From Clostridiales bacterium (GTDB lineage Bacteria > Bacillota > Clostridia > Lachnospirales > Lachnospiraceae): a stretch of 38,779 nt of DNA. Positions 1 through 8,500 of the stretch are shown here, one piece after another (position 1 is the first letter of the stretch; each line of letters begins with the position of its first letter). Location of the stretch: positions 1 to 38,779 of the forward strand of contig JAHAFI010000030.1 of NCBI GenBank assembly GCA_018374355.1, given 5' to 3'. The translations under genes were made by a program, and so were the position numbers. The notes beneath the pieces are model-generated. The model saw only the letters and a list, made by a program, of their open reading frames with translations, did not search any database and was not told where the DNA came from.

Positions 1-81
1 CCTTATGAGTTGGAGAAGAGGCCAACCGTAAGTGAATTTCTGGATATTCTGCATTGGCAGTTGACAAAGGAAGAGGAATAA
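1..81 (+). CDS. 3' end of an unidentified gene
   Basis: The first 26 codons of the window form an open frame ending in TAA at 79-81, with the C-terminal residues ...LHWQLTKEEE. The frame is followed after 15 nt by a strong terminator, which supports it being a real gene end. The visible tail is too short to assign a family. Confidence 0.55.
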   Translation, partial: PYELEKRPTVSEFLDILHWQLTKEEE

Positions 82-96
82 TCGGGAATGGAAGGG

Positions 97-134
97 AAAG
101 GTTCCGGCTGGATAAGAGGCCGGAACCTTTTTTT
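97..134 (+). terminator. Rho-independent terminator of the first gene
   Basis: A perfect 12-bp stem (97-108 with 119-130, AAAGGTTCCGGC and its complement) with a 10-nt loop runs into a seven-T tract. It closes the transcription unit entering from the left. Confidence 0.9.
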
Positions 135-322
135 CAAAGAAGGGGCGGTCTATAAGATTTAAGTTTATTCAGCTTTTCGGGCTTCATAATTGCAGATTTA
201 TACCCATTTACAAGGGTAATAATTGCACCGCTATACAAAAATGTGATAAGATAATCATAAGTTGCGATATCTATTGAAAACATGCAAAGAATAAATTCTA
301 ACAACGGCAGAGAAGGGATACT

Positions 323-1087
323 ATGAATAAACGCACATGGACAGCCGGAAAACCGAAAAAGAAACCAAACTATAATCCGTCCAAAGTCACACGCGATTTG
401 CTTGAAGTGGCTGCATATATATACTGTAGTGAGGACAGCGAGGGAAAACATCCATCTCTTCAAAGTATTATCGAGCAGCTTGAAGCACAGGGATACGGGG
501 CATTAAATCCAATAAAGGTCAGAAAACTGCTGATTACGGCCGGAGTTTATGAATCTCATATTGCTGAGCAGGTCTGCAGACTGCATAAGGAGGGAAAAAC
601 AATCAATCAAATAGGAGAAATGCTGCATTTAAGCCGTTCTTCTGTTCATTCGTACCTTCCCTATGAAAAGATTATCTATAAACTGGACGAGGCTCCCGGA
701 GGAGATATTTCCGTGGGTGCAGAACGTCAGCGACTGTTTAAAAACAGGAAAGCAGCAGTTGAAAAATTGATGAAAGAGCCGGGGATGGACAATTTGTGGG
801 AGGCAGTTATACTATTTTCGGAATATCACTTTCATACAAGCAAAGGTCTGCAGTTTACTTATATAGTAAAAGGAAATGAAATATTTTTCAGCCGTCGGGA
901 GAAAAGTATTACAAGGGCAACCGTGAAAATGGCCTATGAAAAAGTCATGGAGCTTGGGGGAGATGTATCCGGTCCGAAAAAACTGGGGGTGTTCGGCGCA
1001 TCGTATTTGTATCCGGTTTTGAAGCGGCTGGGAGTGATTAGAGATGCCTACAGGCCGCAAGAAAAGCTTAATAAAAAAATAAGGTGA
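323..1087 (+). CDS. Orphan helix-turn-helix protein of unknown function
   Basis: This 254-aa protein starts at ATG 323 behind a GAAGGGA ribosome binding site. I do not recognise the family with certainty. The basic N-terminus (about 1-25) is followed by an alpha-helical region, and residues about 85-115 (HKEGKTINQIGEMLHLSRSS) read as a sigma-region-4 or resolvase-like helix-turn-helix, so DNA binding is likely. The C-terminal half, about 150-250, contains a stretch resembling a small beta/alpha domain with a Gly-rich end and gives no motif I can name. It stands alone between a terminator and the LCP gene promoter, in a 188-nt upstream gap that is AT-rich and holds only a weak possible promoter (TTGCAC 223-228, TAAGAT 247-252). 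A regulator from an old mobile element is possible but nothing else here supports transfer. Confidence 0.7.
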   Translation: MNKRTWTAGKPKKKPNYNPSKVTRDLLEVAAYIYCSEDSEGKHPSLQSIIEQLEAQGYGALNPIKVRKLLITAGVYESHIAEQVCRLHKEGKTINQIGEMLHLSRSSVHSYLPYEKIIYKLDEAPGGDISVGAERQRLFKNRKAAVEKLMKEPGMDNLWEAVILFSEYHFHTSKGLQFTYIVKGNEIFFSRREKSITRATVKMAYEKVMELGGDVSGPKKLGVFGASYLYPVLKRLGVIRDAYRPQEKLNKKIR

Positions 1088-1112
1088 CATTACACCATTA
1101 CAGTGCTATAGT
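1084..1112 (+). promoter_or_regulatory. Sigma-A promoter for the LCP-glf operon
   Basis: GTGACA (1084-1089) and TATAGT (1107-1112) are separated by exactly 17 bp, 35 nt upstream of the LCP start codon. The -35 box overlaps the end of the preceding HTH gene. Confidence 0.6.
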
Positions 1113-1147
1113 AAAGGATGTGAAAAAACAAAATGGAGGAAAAACTC

Positions 1148-2212
1148 ATGAAAAAGAGAAAAACAAAGAAAATCATCCTGATTATCCTGTCAGTGATTCT
1201 TGTTCTGCTGATTGCTCTTGGAGTGACCGTCTATGCAGTTACCCACGGTTTTTATAAATCCAGTAATTATACGTCGGATGAAGATGCAATGAAAAACTTT
1301 ACCAAGACAGAGGAGACAGAAGAAATCGCCCCGGAGGATGCGCAGGGAGAGGTGCTTTCAGAGGAAGAGCAGAAGGAGCTGGATGCAAAGCTTGCAGAAT
1401 TTTCGGAATCTGAACCCATCACCAATGACGGCGATGTTTATAACGTACTGCTGATCGGTGTAGACCGCCGGGACAAATCTTGGGCAGGAAATTCGGATAG
1501 TATGATTCTTCTGTCCGTCAATTATAAAAAGGAACAGATCAGCATGATTTCCCTGATGCGGGACACCTACGTGGACATTCCGGGAATCGGCATGAGAAAA
1601 TTGAACGCAGCCCATGCAAATGGTGCAGGCCCTCTGCTTTTGGAGACGGTTACCCAGAACTATAAGATTCAGGTGGATCGGTATGCTTCCGTTGATTTTG
1701 ACAGTATGATCGATATTGTTGACGCGGTAGACGGCGTGGAACTGGATCTTTCCGCAGACGAAGTGCGTGTGGCGAACGGCTATATCCGGGATATGTGCGA
1801 TCAGTTGAACCTGAATGCGGACAAGTATTTGTTTGCCAAAGAGGGTACCCAAAACTGTTCCGGTATGCAGGCGGTTGCGTACGCCCGGATCCGTTATGTG
1901 GGACATGCAGATTATCAGAGAACAGAGCGGCAGCGGACGGTACTGACGAAGATCATGGAAAAGATGAAGGGGATGAGTGTTAAAAAGCTTTACGCGTTTA
2001 CCGAGGAGGTTCTTCCGCTGGTAACCCATAATATTCCCGAGGACGAGATGTGGGGGATGCTTGCAAAAGCTCCGTCTCTGTTCGGATATGAGCTGGTAAA
2101 AGACAGAATCCCCTACGATGATATGTACAAAGTAATTTATGTGAAAAAACAGGATATGCTGGTGCCGGATTGGGAGGCGACCATTAAAAAGCTGAAAGAT
2201 ACGCTGTATTAA
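1148..2212 (+). CDS. LytR-CpsA-Psr (LCP) family wall-polymer ligase
   Basis: LCP enzymes transfer undecaprenyl-phosphate-linked glycopolymers (teichoic acid or capsule) to peptidoglycan on the outer face of the membrane. The start is ATG 1148, 7 nt after TGGAGGA; the in-frame ATG at 1133 overlaps that ribosome binding site and is rejected. The 354-aa protein has a basic N-terminus and one membrane helix (about residues 8-31), a low-complexity acidic linker rich in Glu (about 52-92), and then the LCP domain from about 98. Typical signatures are NVLLIGVDRRD (99-109), the SDSMILLSV segment and SLMRDTYVDIPG with the conserved Arg138-Asp139. It is 12 nt upstream of glf, so both probably serve a galactofuranose-containing surface polymer; that link is inferred from position. 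Confidence 0.9.
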   Translation: MKKRKTKKIILIILSVILVLLIALGVTVYAVTHGFYKSSNYTSDEDAMKNFTKTEETEEIAPEDAQGEVLSEEEQKELDAKLAEFSESEPITNDGDVYNVLLIGVDRRDKSWAGNSDSMILLSVNYKKEQISMISLMRDTYVDIPGIGMRKLNAAHANGAGPLLLETVTQNYKIQVDRYASVDFDSMIDIVDAVDGVELDLSADEVRVANGYIRDMCDQLNLNADKYLFAKEGTQNCSGMQAVAYARIRYVGHADYQRTERQRTVLTKIMEKMKGMSVKKLYAFTEEVLPLVTHNIPEDEMWGMLAKAPSLFGYELVKDRIPYDDMYKVIYVKKQDMLVPDWEATIKKLKDTLY

Positions 2213-2224
2213 AAGGAGCAGATG

Positions 2225-3328
2225 ATGAAGAAATATGATTATTTGGTGGTAGGAGCGGGCCTTTACGGAGCCGTATGTGCCCATGAGGCTGCCATGCAGG
2301 GAAAATCAGTCCTTGTGCTGGACAGACGTCCCCATATTGCGGGAAACGTCTATACCGAGGAAGTGGAGGGCATCCATGTCCACAAATACGGCGCCCATAT
2401 TTTTCACACCAACAATAAAAAGGTGTGGGAGTACGTCAATCAGTTTGCGGAGTTTAACCGTTTTACCAACAGCCCGGTAGCCAATTACCAAGGGGAGTTA
2501 TATTCCCTTCCCTTTAATATGTACACCTTCAACAAGATGTGGGGTGTGGTGACGCCGGAGGAGGCGGAGGCGAAAATCTGTGAGCAGCGCCGGCAGGCGG
2601 GTATCACGGAGCCGAAAAATCTGGAGGAACAGGCTATTTCTTTGGTGGGAACGGATATTTATGAGAAACTGATTAAGGGATACACGGAAAAGCAGTGGGG
2701 GCGTCCCTGCAGAGAGCTTCCCTCCTTTATCATCAAACGGCTTCCGGTCCGCTTTACCTTTGATAATAATTACTTCAACGCCCTGTATCAGGGGATTCCC
2801 ATCGGCGGCTATACAGCAATGGTGGCAAATATGCTGGCCGGGGACGGGATTGAGCTGCGTCTCGGAGTAGATTATCTGGAGGAAAAAGAGGAGTACCACA
2901 AGCTGGCAGAAAAGGTGATTTATACCGGAGCGATCGACGCATATTTCGATTTCCGGCTGGGAGCATTGGAATATCGGTCAGTGCGGTTTGAAACGGAAGT
3001 GTTGGACAAACCGAATTTTCAGGGAAATGCGGCAGTGAATTATACGGATCGTGAAACCCCTTGGACCCGGATCATTGAGCACAAATGGTTCGAATTCGGT
3101 AATCAGCCGAAAACCGTCATCAGCCGTGAGTACAGTTCAGAATGGAAGCCGGGAGACGAGCCGTACTATCCGGTAAACGACGAGAAGAACAGTAAGCTGT
3201 ATGCAGAGTATAAAAGAATGGCAGAACAGGAATCCCATGTGATTTTCGGAGGCCGTCTGGGTGAATATAAGTATTACGATATGGATGCTGTGATTGCAGC
3301 GGCGCTGGATTTAACAAAAACTTTGTAA
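2225..3328 (+). CDS. glf: UDP-galactopyranose mutase
   Basis: Glf interconverts UDP-galactopyranose and UDP-galactofuranose using reduced FAD, giving the precursor of galactofuranose in surface glycans. The protein (367 aa, full family length) opens with the FAD-binding Rossmann motif VVGAGLYGA, then shows the family signature HKYGAHIFHTNN and the segment YTEKQWGRP. AAGGAG at 2213-2218 favours ATG 2225 (spacing 6) over the adjacent ATG 2222 (spacing 3). It follows the LCP gene by 12 nt and ends at a strong terminator, so the two make a bicistronic unit. Family assignment is very secure; which polymer receives the sugar is not shown here. Confidence 0.95.
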   Translation: MKKYDYLVVGAGLYGAVCAHEAAMQGKSVLVLDRRPHIAGNVYTEEVEGIHVHKYGAHIFHTNNKKVWEYVNQFAEFNRFTNSPVANYQGELYSLPFNMYTFNKMWGVVTPEEAEAKICEQRRQAGITEPKNLEEQAISLVGTDIYEKLIKGYTEKQWGRPCRELPSFIIKRLPVRFTFDNNYFNALYQGIPIGGYTAMVANMLAGDGIELRLGVDYLEEKEEYHKLAEKVIYTGAIDAYFDFRLGALEYRSVRFETEVLDKPNFQGNAAVNYTDRETPWTRIIEHKWFEFGNQPKTVISREYSSEWKPGDEPYYPVNDEKNSKLYAEYKRMAEQESHVIFGGRLGEYKYYDMDAVIAAALDLTKTL

Positions 3329-3332
3329 ACAT

Positions 3333-3380
3333 AAAAATCAGAAAACAGGCGGTTGAACTGTTTTCTGATTTTTTTGTTTT
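3333..3380. terminator. Bidirectional terminator between glf and rfbB
   Basis: A perfect 16-bp stem (3333-3348 with 3358-3373) has a 9-nt loop, a T-rich 3' flank and an A-run on the 5' side, so it can end transcription from both glf (+) and the convergent rfbAB unit (-). Confidence 0.85.
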
Positions 3381-3412
3381 AGTATTTTGGAAGATGGACT
3401 TCCTATCCGGTT

Positions 3413-4432
3413 TTACCGGTTGGCATACATTTTTTCGTAATAATTCTGGTATTCGCCGGAGATAATGGTTTCCCACCACTCCTTGTTGTCCAGATACCAC
3501 TGGATGGTTTTCTTGATACCGTCTGCGAATTTTGTCTCCGGCAGCCATCCCAGCTCGCTGTGGATCTTCGTGGGATCAATGGCATAGCGCATATCATGGC
3601 CTTTGCGGTCAGCTACATAGGTGATCAGGCTTTCCGGTTTTCCAAGTTCCTTGCAGATGATCTTCACGATATCGATATTGGTCATCTCATTGTGACCGCC
3701 GATATTGTAAACTTCACCGACACGGCCGTTGTGGATGATCAGATCGATCGCTTTGCAGTGGTCTTCCACATACAGCCAGTCACGGACATTTTCCCCTTTT
3801 CCGTAAACCGGGAGAGGCTTGTCATTCAGGGCATTAGCGATCATAAGCGGAATCAGTTTTTCCGGGAAATGATACGGTCCGTAGTTATTGGAGCATCTGC
3901 TGATGGTAACAGGGAGTCCGTAAGTTCTGTTGTAAGCCAGAACCAGAAGGTCTGCGCCGGCTTTGGAAGAACTGTAAGGGCTGCTGGTATGGATCGGAGT
4001 TTCCTCGGTAAAGAACAGGTCCGGTCTGTCCAGAGGCAGATCGCCGTAAACTTCATCGGTGGAAACCTGATGATACCGTTTGATACCGTATTTTCTGCAG
4101 GCATCCATCAGGACAGCAGTACCTTTGATGTTGGTGTCTAAGAAAACTTCCGGGTTTTCGATGGAACGGTCAACATGGCTTTCCGCAGCAAAGTTTACCA
4201 CCATATCCGGGTGTTCTTCCTCAAATAATTTGTACACAGCCTCGCGGTCAGTGATACTTTCCTTTACAAAACGGAAATTCGGGTTATCCATCACCGGTTC
4301 CAACGTGGACAGGTTACCTGCATAGGTCAGGCAGTCCAGACAGATGATACGGTAATCCGGGTATTTTTTTAACATGTGAAAAATAAAGTTGCTTCCGATA
4401 AATCCGGCTCCGCCGGTTACAATAATATTCAT
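3413..4432 (-). CDS. rfbB: dTDP-glucose 4,6-dehydratase
   Basis: RfbB converts dTDP-glucose to dTDP-4-keto-6-deoxyglucose, the second step towards dTDP-rhamnose and related deoxysugars, in the cytoplasm. The 339-aa protein is an extended short-chain dehydrogenase: the NAD-binding motif TGGAGFIGS lies at 6-14, STDEVYG at 124-130 carries the dehydratase-specific Asp126-Glu127 pair, and YSSSK supplies Tyr153 and Lys157. The ribosome binding site AAGGAGA precedes the start. It is the second gene of a minus-strand rfbA-rfbB unit; rfbC and rfbD are absent from this window and must lie elsewhere if rhamnose is the product. Confidence 0.95.
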   Translation of the reverse strand: MNIIVTGGAGFIGSNFIFHMLKKYPDYRIICLDCLTYAGNLSTLEPVMDNPNFRFVKESITDREAVYKLFEEEHPDMVVNFAAESHVDRSIENPEVFLDTNIKGTAVLMDACRKYGIKRYHQVSTDEVYGDLPLDRPDLFFTEETPIHTSSPYSSSKAGADLLVLAYNRTYGLPVTISRCSNNYGPYHFPEKLIPLMIANALNDKPLPVYGKGENVRDWLYVEDHCKAIDLIIHNGRVGEVYNIGGHNEMTNIDIVKIICKELGKPESLITYVADRKGHDMRYAIDPTKIHSELGWLPETKFADGIKKTIQWYLDNKEWWETIISGEYQNYYEKMYANR

Positions 4433-4461
4433 GGCAATGTTCTCCTTATTGATTAATTGTG

Positions 4462-4515
4462 GTAACTGTTCAGAAGGTCACTGTGACTATGAAGGACAGG
4501 GTCCTGAATAGTTAC
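4462..4515. repeat. GTAACTRTTCAG inverted-repeat element, copy A
   Basis: A 12-bp terminal inverted repeat, GTAACTGTTCAG (4462-4473) against CTGAATAGTTAC (4504-4515), encloses two smaller hairpins: GGAC/GTCC and GTCA/TGAC. As RNA it would form a three-way junction. It fills most of the rfbA-rfbB gap and abuts the rfbA stop codon. Related copies are at 13927-13959, 33307-33347 and, degenerate, 32405-32454. Confidence 0.6.
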
Positions 4516-5414
4516 TAGTTGTGCAGGATATCCAGATATTTTCCATCCAGAACATCCTTCAGATACTGTCCGTACTGGTTTTTCTTCAGTACTTCATAAA
4601 CCTTCAGAACGTCATCTCTGGAAATCCATCCGTTTAAATAAGCGATTTCTTCCAGACATGCAATTTTGCGGTGCTGGTGGGACTCCATGGTTTTTACGAA
4701 ATTCGTCGCTTCCACAAGGCTTTCGTGAGTTCCGGTATCCAGCCAAGTAAATCCCTGTCCCAAAAGCTCCACGTTCAGATTTTCGTTCTCCAGATAAATC
4801 CGGTTCAGATCGGTGATCTCCAGTTCGCCTCTGGCGCTGGGTTTCAGGTTCTTTGCATATTCTACCACCTTATTGTCATAGAAATACAGGCCGGTTACGC
4901 AGTAGTTGCTCTTTGGCTGCTCCGGTTTCTCTTCGATGGAAATTGCTTTTCCTTCTTTGTTGAATTCAACGATACCGAAACGTTCCGGATCGTCCACGTA
5001 GTAGCCGAATACGGTTGCGCCTTTTCCTGTTTCCGCATTGGAAACGGCAGCTTTCAGTCTCTTTTTCAGACCGTGTCCTGCGAAAATATTGTCTCCCAGA
5101 ACCATGGCAACGGTATCATCTCCGATAAATTCTTCACCGATGATGAAAGCCTGTGCCAGTCCGTCGGGACTTGGCTGAACTGCGTAAGTCAGCTCCACGC
5201 CAAACTGATGTCCGTCTCCCAGAAGCTCCTGAAAACGGGGAGCATCCTGAGGGGTGGAAATGATAAGGATTTCCCGGATGCCGGCATTCATCAGCACGGA
5301 CATGGGATAATAAATCATCGGTTTGTCATAAATGGGAAGAAGCTGTTTGGAAGTTACCATGGTAAGCGGATACAGCCGTGTACCGGAACCTCCGGCTAAA
5401 ATAATTCCTTTCAT
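4515..5414 (-). CDS. rfbA: Glucose-1-phosphate thymidylyltransferase
   Basis: RfbA makes dTDP-glucose from dTTP and glucose-1-phosphate, the committed step of dTDP-deoxysugar synthesis. The 299-aa protein begins with the nucleotidyltransferase signature GGSGTRLYPLT (8-18) followed by SKQLLPIYDKPM, and contains the metal and nucleotide segment VLGDNIFAGHG; GEFITDLN-like residues (GELEITDLN) and the late WLDTGTHESL motif complete the family pattern. The start ATG is preceded by AAGGAGA. It leads rfbA-rfbB on the minus strand, with 82 nt between the genes occupied by a repeat element. Confidence 0.95.
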   Translation of the reverse strand: MKGIILAGGSGTRLYPLTMVTSKQLLPIYDKPMIYYPMSVLMNAGIREILIISTPQDAPRFQELLGDGHQFGVELTYAVQPSPDGLAQAFIIGEEFIGDDTVAMVLGDNIFAGHGLKKRLKAAVSNAETGKGATVFGYYVDDPERFGIVEFNKEGKAISIEEKPEQPKSNYCVTGLYFYDNKVVEYAKNLKPSARGELEITDLNRIYLENENLNVELLGQGFTWLDTGTHESLVEATNFVKTMESHQHRKIACLEEIAYLNGWISRDDVLKVYEVLKKNQYGQYLKDVLDGKYLDILHN

Positions 5415-5496
5415 GAAATGTTCTCCTTAAAATGAATTTATGCATTTTGGGACCGCATGCGTCCATATCGTGTTATACGTTTGATGTCTTATACCC

Positions 5497-5527
5497 ATTA
5501 TAAAAGGTGACGCATGGTTACCTTCAA
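5497..5527 (-). promoter_or_regulatory. Possible MerR-type promoter of rfbAB
   Basis: On the minus strand TTGAAG (5527-5522) and TATAAT (5502-5497) are 19 bp apart, the stretched spacing typical of MerR-activated promoters. The spacer holds an imperfect dyad, GGTGAC (5506-5511) and GTTACC (5517-5522). The gene just upstream encodes a MerR-family protein. Whether that protein binds here is inference. Confidence 0.4.
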
Positions 5528-5649
5528 GCTGTTTTTCGTTTTTTTAAACGATTTGTAGATAATAGTGAAATGGTTTCCCGGAAAAACATCATTTTTTGTG
5601 GAAAATATCCAGTATTTTTCGGGGGAATACGATAGTTTCGAAAAGAGAT

Positions 5650-6831
5650 TCAGGGACTGCAAAAAAATGCTCCGGCGTCTTTGGTAATGAAGAATCCGTT
5701 CCGCGTTTTTGCCTCCACAAAACTCCGGAAATCCTTGTACCGTTCCAACAGAAACTGATTCTGGTTTCCGTGGCAGGAGAGGATATATTCGATCAGCGGT
5801 TCGGCGTGATCCAGCTCTATGGCATCCTCGTACCGACGGCATTCCACCCGGGAGAAATAGTGATTGAGGATTTCTTCTCCGTTTTCCAGCCCGAAATGCT
5901 CATAAAGATTTTCAGCCGCCAGAACGATACGGTTGTCAAATTCCTGTACCAGTTCGCTGATTTCTTTCATATGAAGGGAACCGTAGGTACTGCAGATAAA
6001 GGTTCCTCCGGGTTTCAATACTCTCAGGATCTCACGGCAGGCCTGATGGATGTCCTCACAGTAGAACAATACATGGTTGGCGATCACCAGATCAAAGGAC
6101 TGATCGGGATGGGGGATTTTGTGACAGTCGAAACAGCGGAAGGAAAAACGGGCATCCTCCTGCCCGATATTTCTCTTGGCATCCCGGAGCATTCCGTCGG
6201 AGATATCGGACAATTCCACCTCCAGATTGTCAGGAAGCAGGGAAAGATTTTCCGTCCACAAAGCGCCGTCCCCGCAGCCAAGCTCCAGAATATGAAGTCC
6301 TTCCGTGATATGGGCCTGCTGGAAGATCCATGGAAACCAGCCCTGCTTATTTTGGGAGTAATCCCGGTGAAGGCGAATGCGGGCGGAGATATTGGTGGCA
6401 TTCTGGTACTGGGTCTTCAGGCTTTTTTCCATTCCTGTCAGGTGGATCAGATCAAGCATCTGGCTCCAGTCAATCTGGTGCTCCTGCTCAATGACGGAAA
6501 CTGTATTTTCAATAGCACTTTCCACAAGCTGCATCTGCTCAATCCGGTCCTGCACCAGCTTTTTCTGCATATTGAGGGCGTTGAGCATGAAGTGGTAGTC
6601 GGTGTCGTCGATCGTCATCTCACGGATATCATCCAGAGAAAAGCCCAGATATTTCAGCAGAAGGATCTGCTGGAGGCGGGCAAAATCCGAATCGGTATAG
6701 AAGCGGGCACCGGAAGGCTTTACATAGGAAGGCTTCAGGATATTCTGTTTGTCATAGAAGCGAATCGTGCGGATGGATACGTTGGCCATCTGCGCAAATT
6801 CACCGGAAGAATAGTAACCGGGTATTTTCAT
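5650..6831 (-). CDS. MerR-family regulator fused to a SAM-dependent methyltransferase
   Basis: The 393-aa product joins a MerR DNA-binding domain (about 7-75; YYSSGEFAQMANVSIRTIRF, then the Arg-Phe-Tyr wing) and a helical dimerisation segment (about 85-130) to a class I methyltransferase, with the SAM-binding motif ELGCGDGAL at 183-191 and the post-motif block PDQSFDLVIANHVLFY. In ordinary MerR proteins this C-terminal position is occupied by an effector domain, so the methyltransferase may either sense a ligand or act catalytically. The start is ATG 6831, 8 nt after AAGGAGGAC; an upstream in-frame ATG would read through that site. The gene is divergent from a MATE exporter, a common regulator-exporter arrangement. 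Confidence 0.85.
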   Translation of the reverse strand: MKIPGYYSSGEFAQMANVSIRTIRFYDKQNILKPSYVKPSGARFYTDSDFARLQQILLLKYLGFSLDDIREMTIDDTDYHFMLNALNMQKKLVQDRIEQMQLVESAIENTVSVIEQEHQIDWSQMLDLIHLTGMEKSLKTQYQNATNISARIRLHRDYSQNKQGWFPWIFQQAHITEGLHILELGCGDGALWTENLSLLPDNLEVELSDISDGMLRDAKRNIGQEDARFSFRCFDCHKIPHPDQSFDLVIANHVLFYCEDIHQACREILRVLKPGGTFICSTYGSLHMKEISELVQEFDNRIVLAAENLYEHFGLENGEEILNHYFSRVECRRYEDAIELDHAEPLIEYILSCHGNQNQFLLERYKDFRSFVEAKTRNGFFITKDAGAFFCSP

Positions 6832-6856
6832 AGGAATCTGTCCTCCTTCTATAGGT

Positions 6857-6885
6857 ATTATAAACAGAGGAGAAGAATAAGTCAA
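6857..6885 (-). promoter_or_regulatory. Sigma-A promoter of the MerR-methyltransferase gene
   Basis: TTGACT (6885-6880) and TATAAT (6862-6857) on the minus strand are 17 bp apart, 26 nt upstream of the start codon. An ATAG/CTAT dyad at 6891-6904 lies just outside the -35 box towards the MATE gene and could be an operator. Confidence 0.7.
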
Positions 6886-6983
6886 AAAATATAGAAAAAT
6901 CTATTGCAAAATCCACTTGTTTGTGATAAGTATGTTGTCATGGCATTTTGAGCGGATCAGATGAAAGAGAGGTATGGAAACAA

Positions 6984-8384
6984 ATGTGGGGGAATTTCAG
7001 AAAGAAATTTATAGGTGATAAGGACTTTTATAAAATGGTTTTAGCCATTGCGGTGCCGATTATGATTCAGAATGGAATCACAAACTTCGTCAGCCTTCTG
7101 GACAATATTATGGTAGGTCAGATCGGTACGGAACAGATGTCGGGGGTAGCCATTGTCAATCAGTTGATTTTCGTGTATAACCTGTGTATTTTCGGAGGAC
7201 TGTCGGGAGCCGGTATTTTTACGGCCCAGTATTTCGGCCAGCAGGACGATGAGGGAATCCGCCACACCTTCCGGTACAAAATCTGGCTGGCATCCATTCT
7301 TACGATTCTGGCAATCGGCATTTTCCTGATCGGAGGGGAATCCCTGATCCAGATGTATTTAAATGGAAGCAGCGACGGGGGCGATCTTACGGCGGCACTC
7401 CGTTATGGAAAAGAATACATTCTTGTGATGCTTTTGGGGCTTCCGGCGTTTATGATGGTACAGACCTATGCCAGCACCCTGAGAGAATGCGGGGAGACCC
7501 TCCTTCCCATGAAAGCCGGAGTTGCGGCTGTTCTGGTAAATCTGGTCTTTAACTACATCCTGATTTACGGAAAATTCGGCATGCCGGCTATGGGCGTGAC
7601 CGGTGCGGCCATTGCAACGGTACTTTCCAGATATGTGGAGATGGTGATCGTTCTTGTGTGGACCCATAAGCATAAAGAGAAAAATACTTATATTGTGGGA
7701 CTTTACCGTACCATGAAGATTCCGGGGCATCTGGTAAAGAAATTCTTTATCAAGGGCTCGCCCCTTCTGGTGAACGAGACGCTGTGGTCAGCGGCGCAGG
7801 CCTCCCTTTTGCAGTGCTACTCCATCCGGGGACTGAGTGTGGTTGCGGCTTTGAATATCGCCAGCACCATTGCAAACCTGTTTAATGTGGTATTTATCGC
7901 ATTGGGAGATTCCGTTGCCATCGTTGTAGGGCAGCAGCTCGGTGCGGGCAGGATGGAAGAAGCCCGGGATATGGACAACAAGATGATTGCATTTTCTGTG
8001 ATGAGCTGTACGGCGGTGGCAGTTTTGATGCTGTTTATTGCGCCGCTGTTTCCGAGACTTTACAATACTGCTGACGGTACCCGTCAGCTTGCGGCTCAGT
8101 TGATCATGGCGCAGGCAGTCTTTATGCCTCAGAATGCGTTCCTGCATGCGGCTTACTTTACCCTGCGTTCCGGGGGAAAGACCATGGTCACCTTTTTCTT
8201 CGACAGTGTTTTCGTCTGGATCGTCACGGTTCCCATTGCTTATGTACTGAGCAGATACACGGCCCTGTATGTGGTATGGATTTTTGCCTGTGTCCAGATT
8301 GGAGACTGGCTGAAATGTGCGCTGGGATTCATTTTGGTGAAAAAGGGCGTATGGCTGCAGAATATTGTATCATCGGAAAAATAA
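6984..8384 (+). CDS. MATE-family multidrug/metabolite exporter
   Basis: MATE transporters export cationic drugs or metabolites in exchange for Na+ or H+ through twelve membrane helices. The 466-aa protein shows two homologous halves rich in hydrophobic helices; the first helix carries VPIMIQNGITNFVSLLDNIM with the downstream GQIGTEQMSGVAI, and the second half repeats the pattern at SPLLVNETLWSAAQASLLQC. I chose ATG 6984 (MWGNFRKKF) behind GAGAGG; a longer frame from TTG 6948 has no ribosome binding site. Divergent from the MerR-methyltransferase gene, whose product may regulate it. Substrate unknown. Confidence 0.9.
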   Translation: MWGNFRKKFIGDKDFYKMVLAIAVPIMIQNGITNFVSLLDNIMVGQIGTEQMSGVAIVNQLIFVYNLCIFGGLSGAGIFTAQYFGQQDDEGIRHTFRYKIWLASILTILAIGIFLIGGESLIQMYLNGSSDGGDLTAALRYGKEYILVMLLGLPAFMMVQTYASTLRECGETLLPMKAGVAAVLVNLVFNYILIYGKFGMPAMGVTGAAIATVLSRYVEMVIVLVWTHKHKEKNTYIVGLYRTMKIPGHLVKKFFIKGSPLLVNETLWSAAQASLLQCYSIRGLSVVAALNIASTIANLFNVVFIALGDSVAIVVGQQLGAGRMEEARDMDNKMIAFSVMSCTAVAVLMLFIAPLFPRLYNTADGTRQLAAQLIMAQAVFMPQNAFLHAAYFTLRSGGKTMVTFFFDSVFVWIVTVPIAYVLSRYTALYVVWIFACVQIGDWLKCALGFILVKKGVWLQNIVSSEK

Positions 8385-8396
8385 AAAAGTTTTTGC

Positions 8397-8425
8397 TTGC
8401 ATTAGGGAAACAGGTGTAGTATAAT
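8397..8425 (+). promoter_or_regulatory. Sigma-A promoter of rplS
   Basis: TTGCAT (8397-8402) and a consensus TATAAT (8420-8425) are 17 bp apart, leaving a leader of about 70 nt before rplS. Confidence 0.75.
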
Positions 8426-8500
8426 ACTCACGGTAAATAAAAGAGATGGTCCTCTGTTACAGAATGTATTAAGAACATCCGGAATAAAGGAGATAAAGAA
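8426..8500 (+). promoter_or_regulatory. rplS leader, possible L19 autoregulatory RNA
   Basis: The 70-nt leader of this stand-alone ribosomal protein gene contains GATGGTCCTCTGTTAC and a distal ACATCC that can pair with GATG, plus a local AGAG/CTCT hairpin. Firmicute rplS leaders are known to carry an L19-binding structure; this one looks compatible, but I could not align it. Confidence 0.35.

Noticed and set aside
1358..2284. 308-aa open frame antisense to the LCP gene
   Set aside because: It opposes a clear LCP coding sequence, has no ribosome binding site and a His/Ile/Leu-rich composition typical of antisense frames.
5596..6894. 432-aa open frame antisense to the MerR-methyltransferase gene
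   Set aside because: The minus-strand frame has recognisable domains, a promoter and a ribosome binding site; the plus frame has none.
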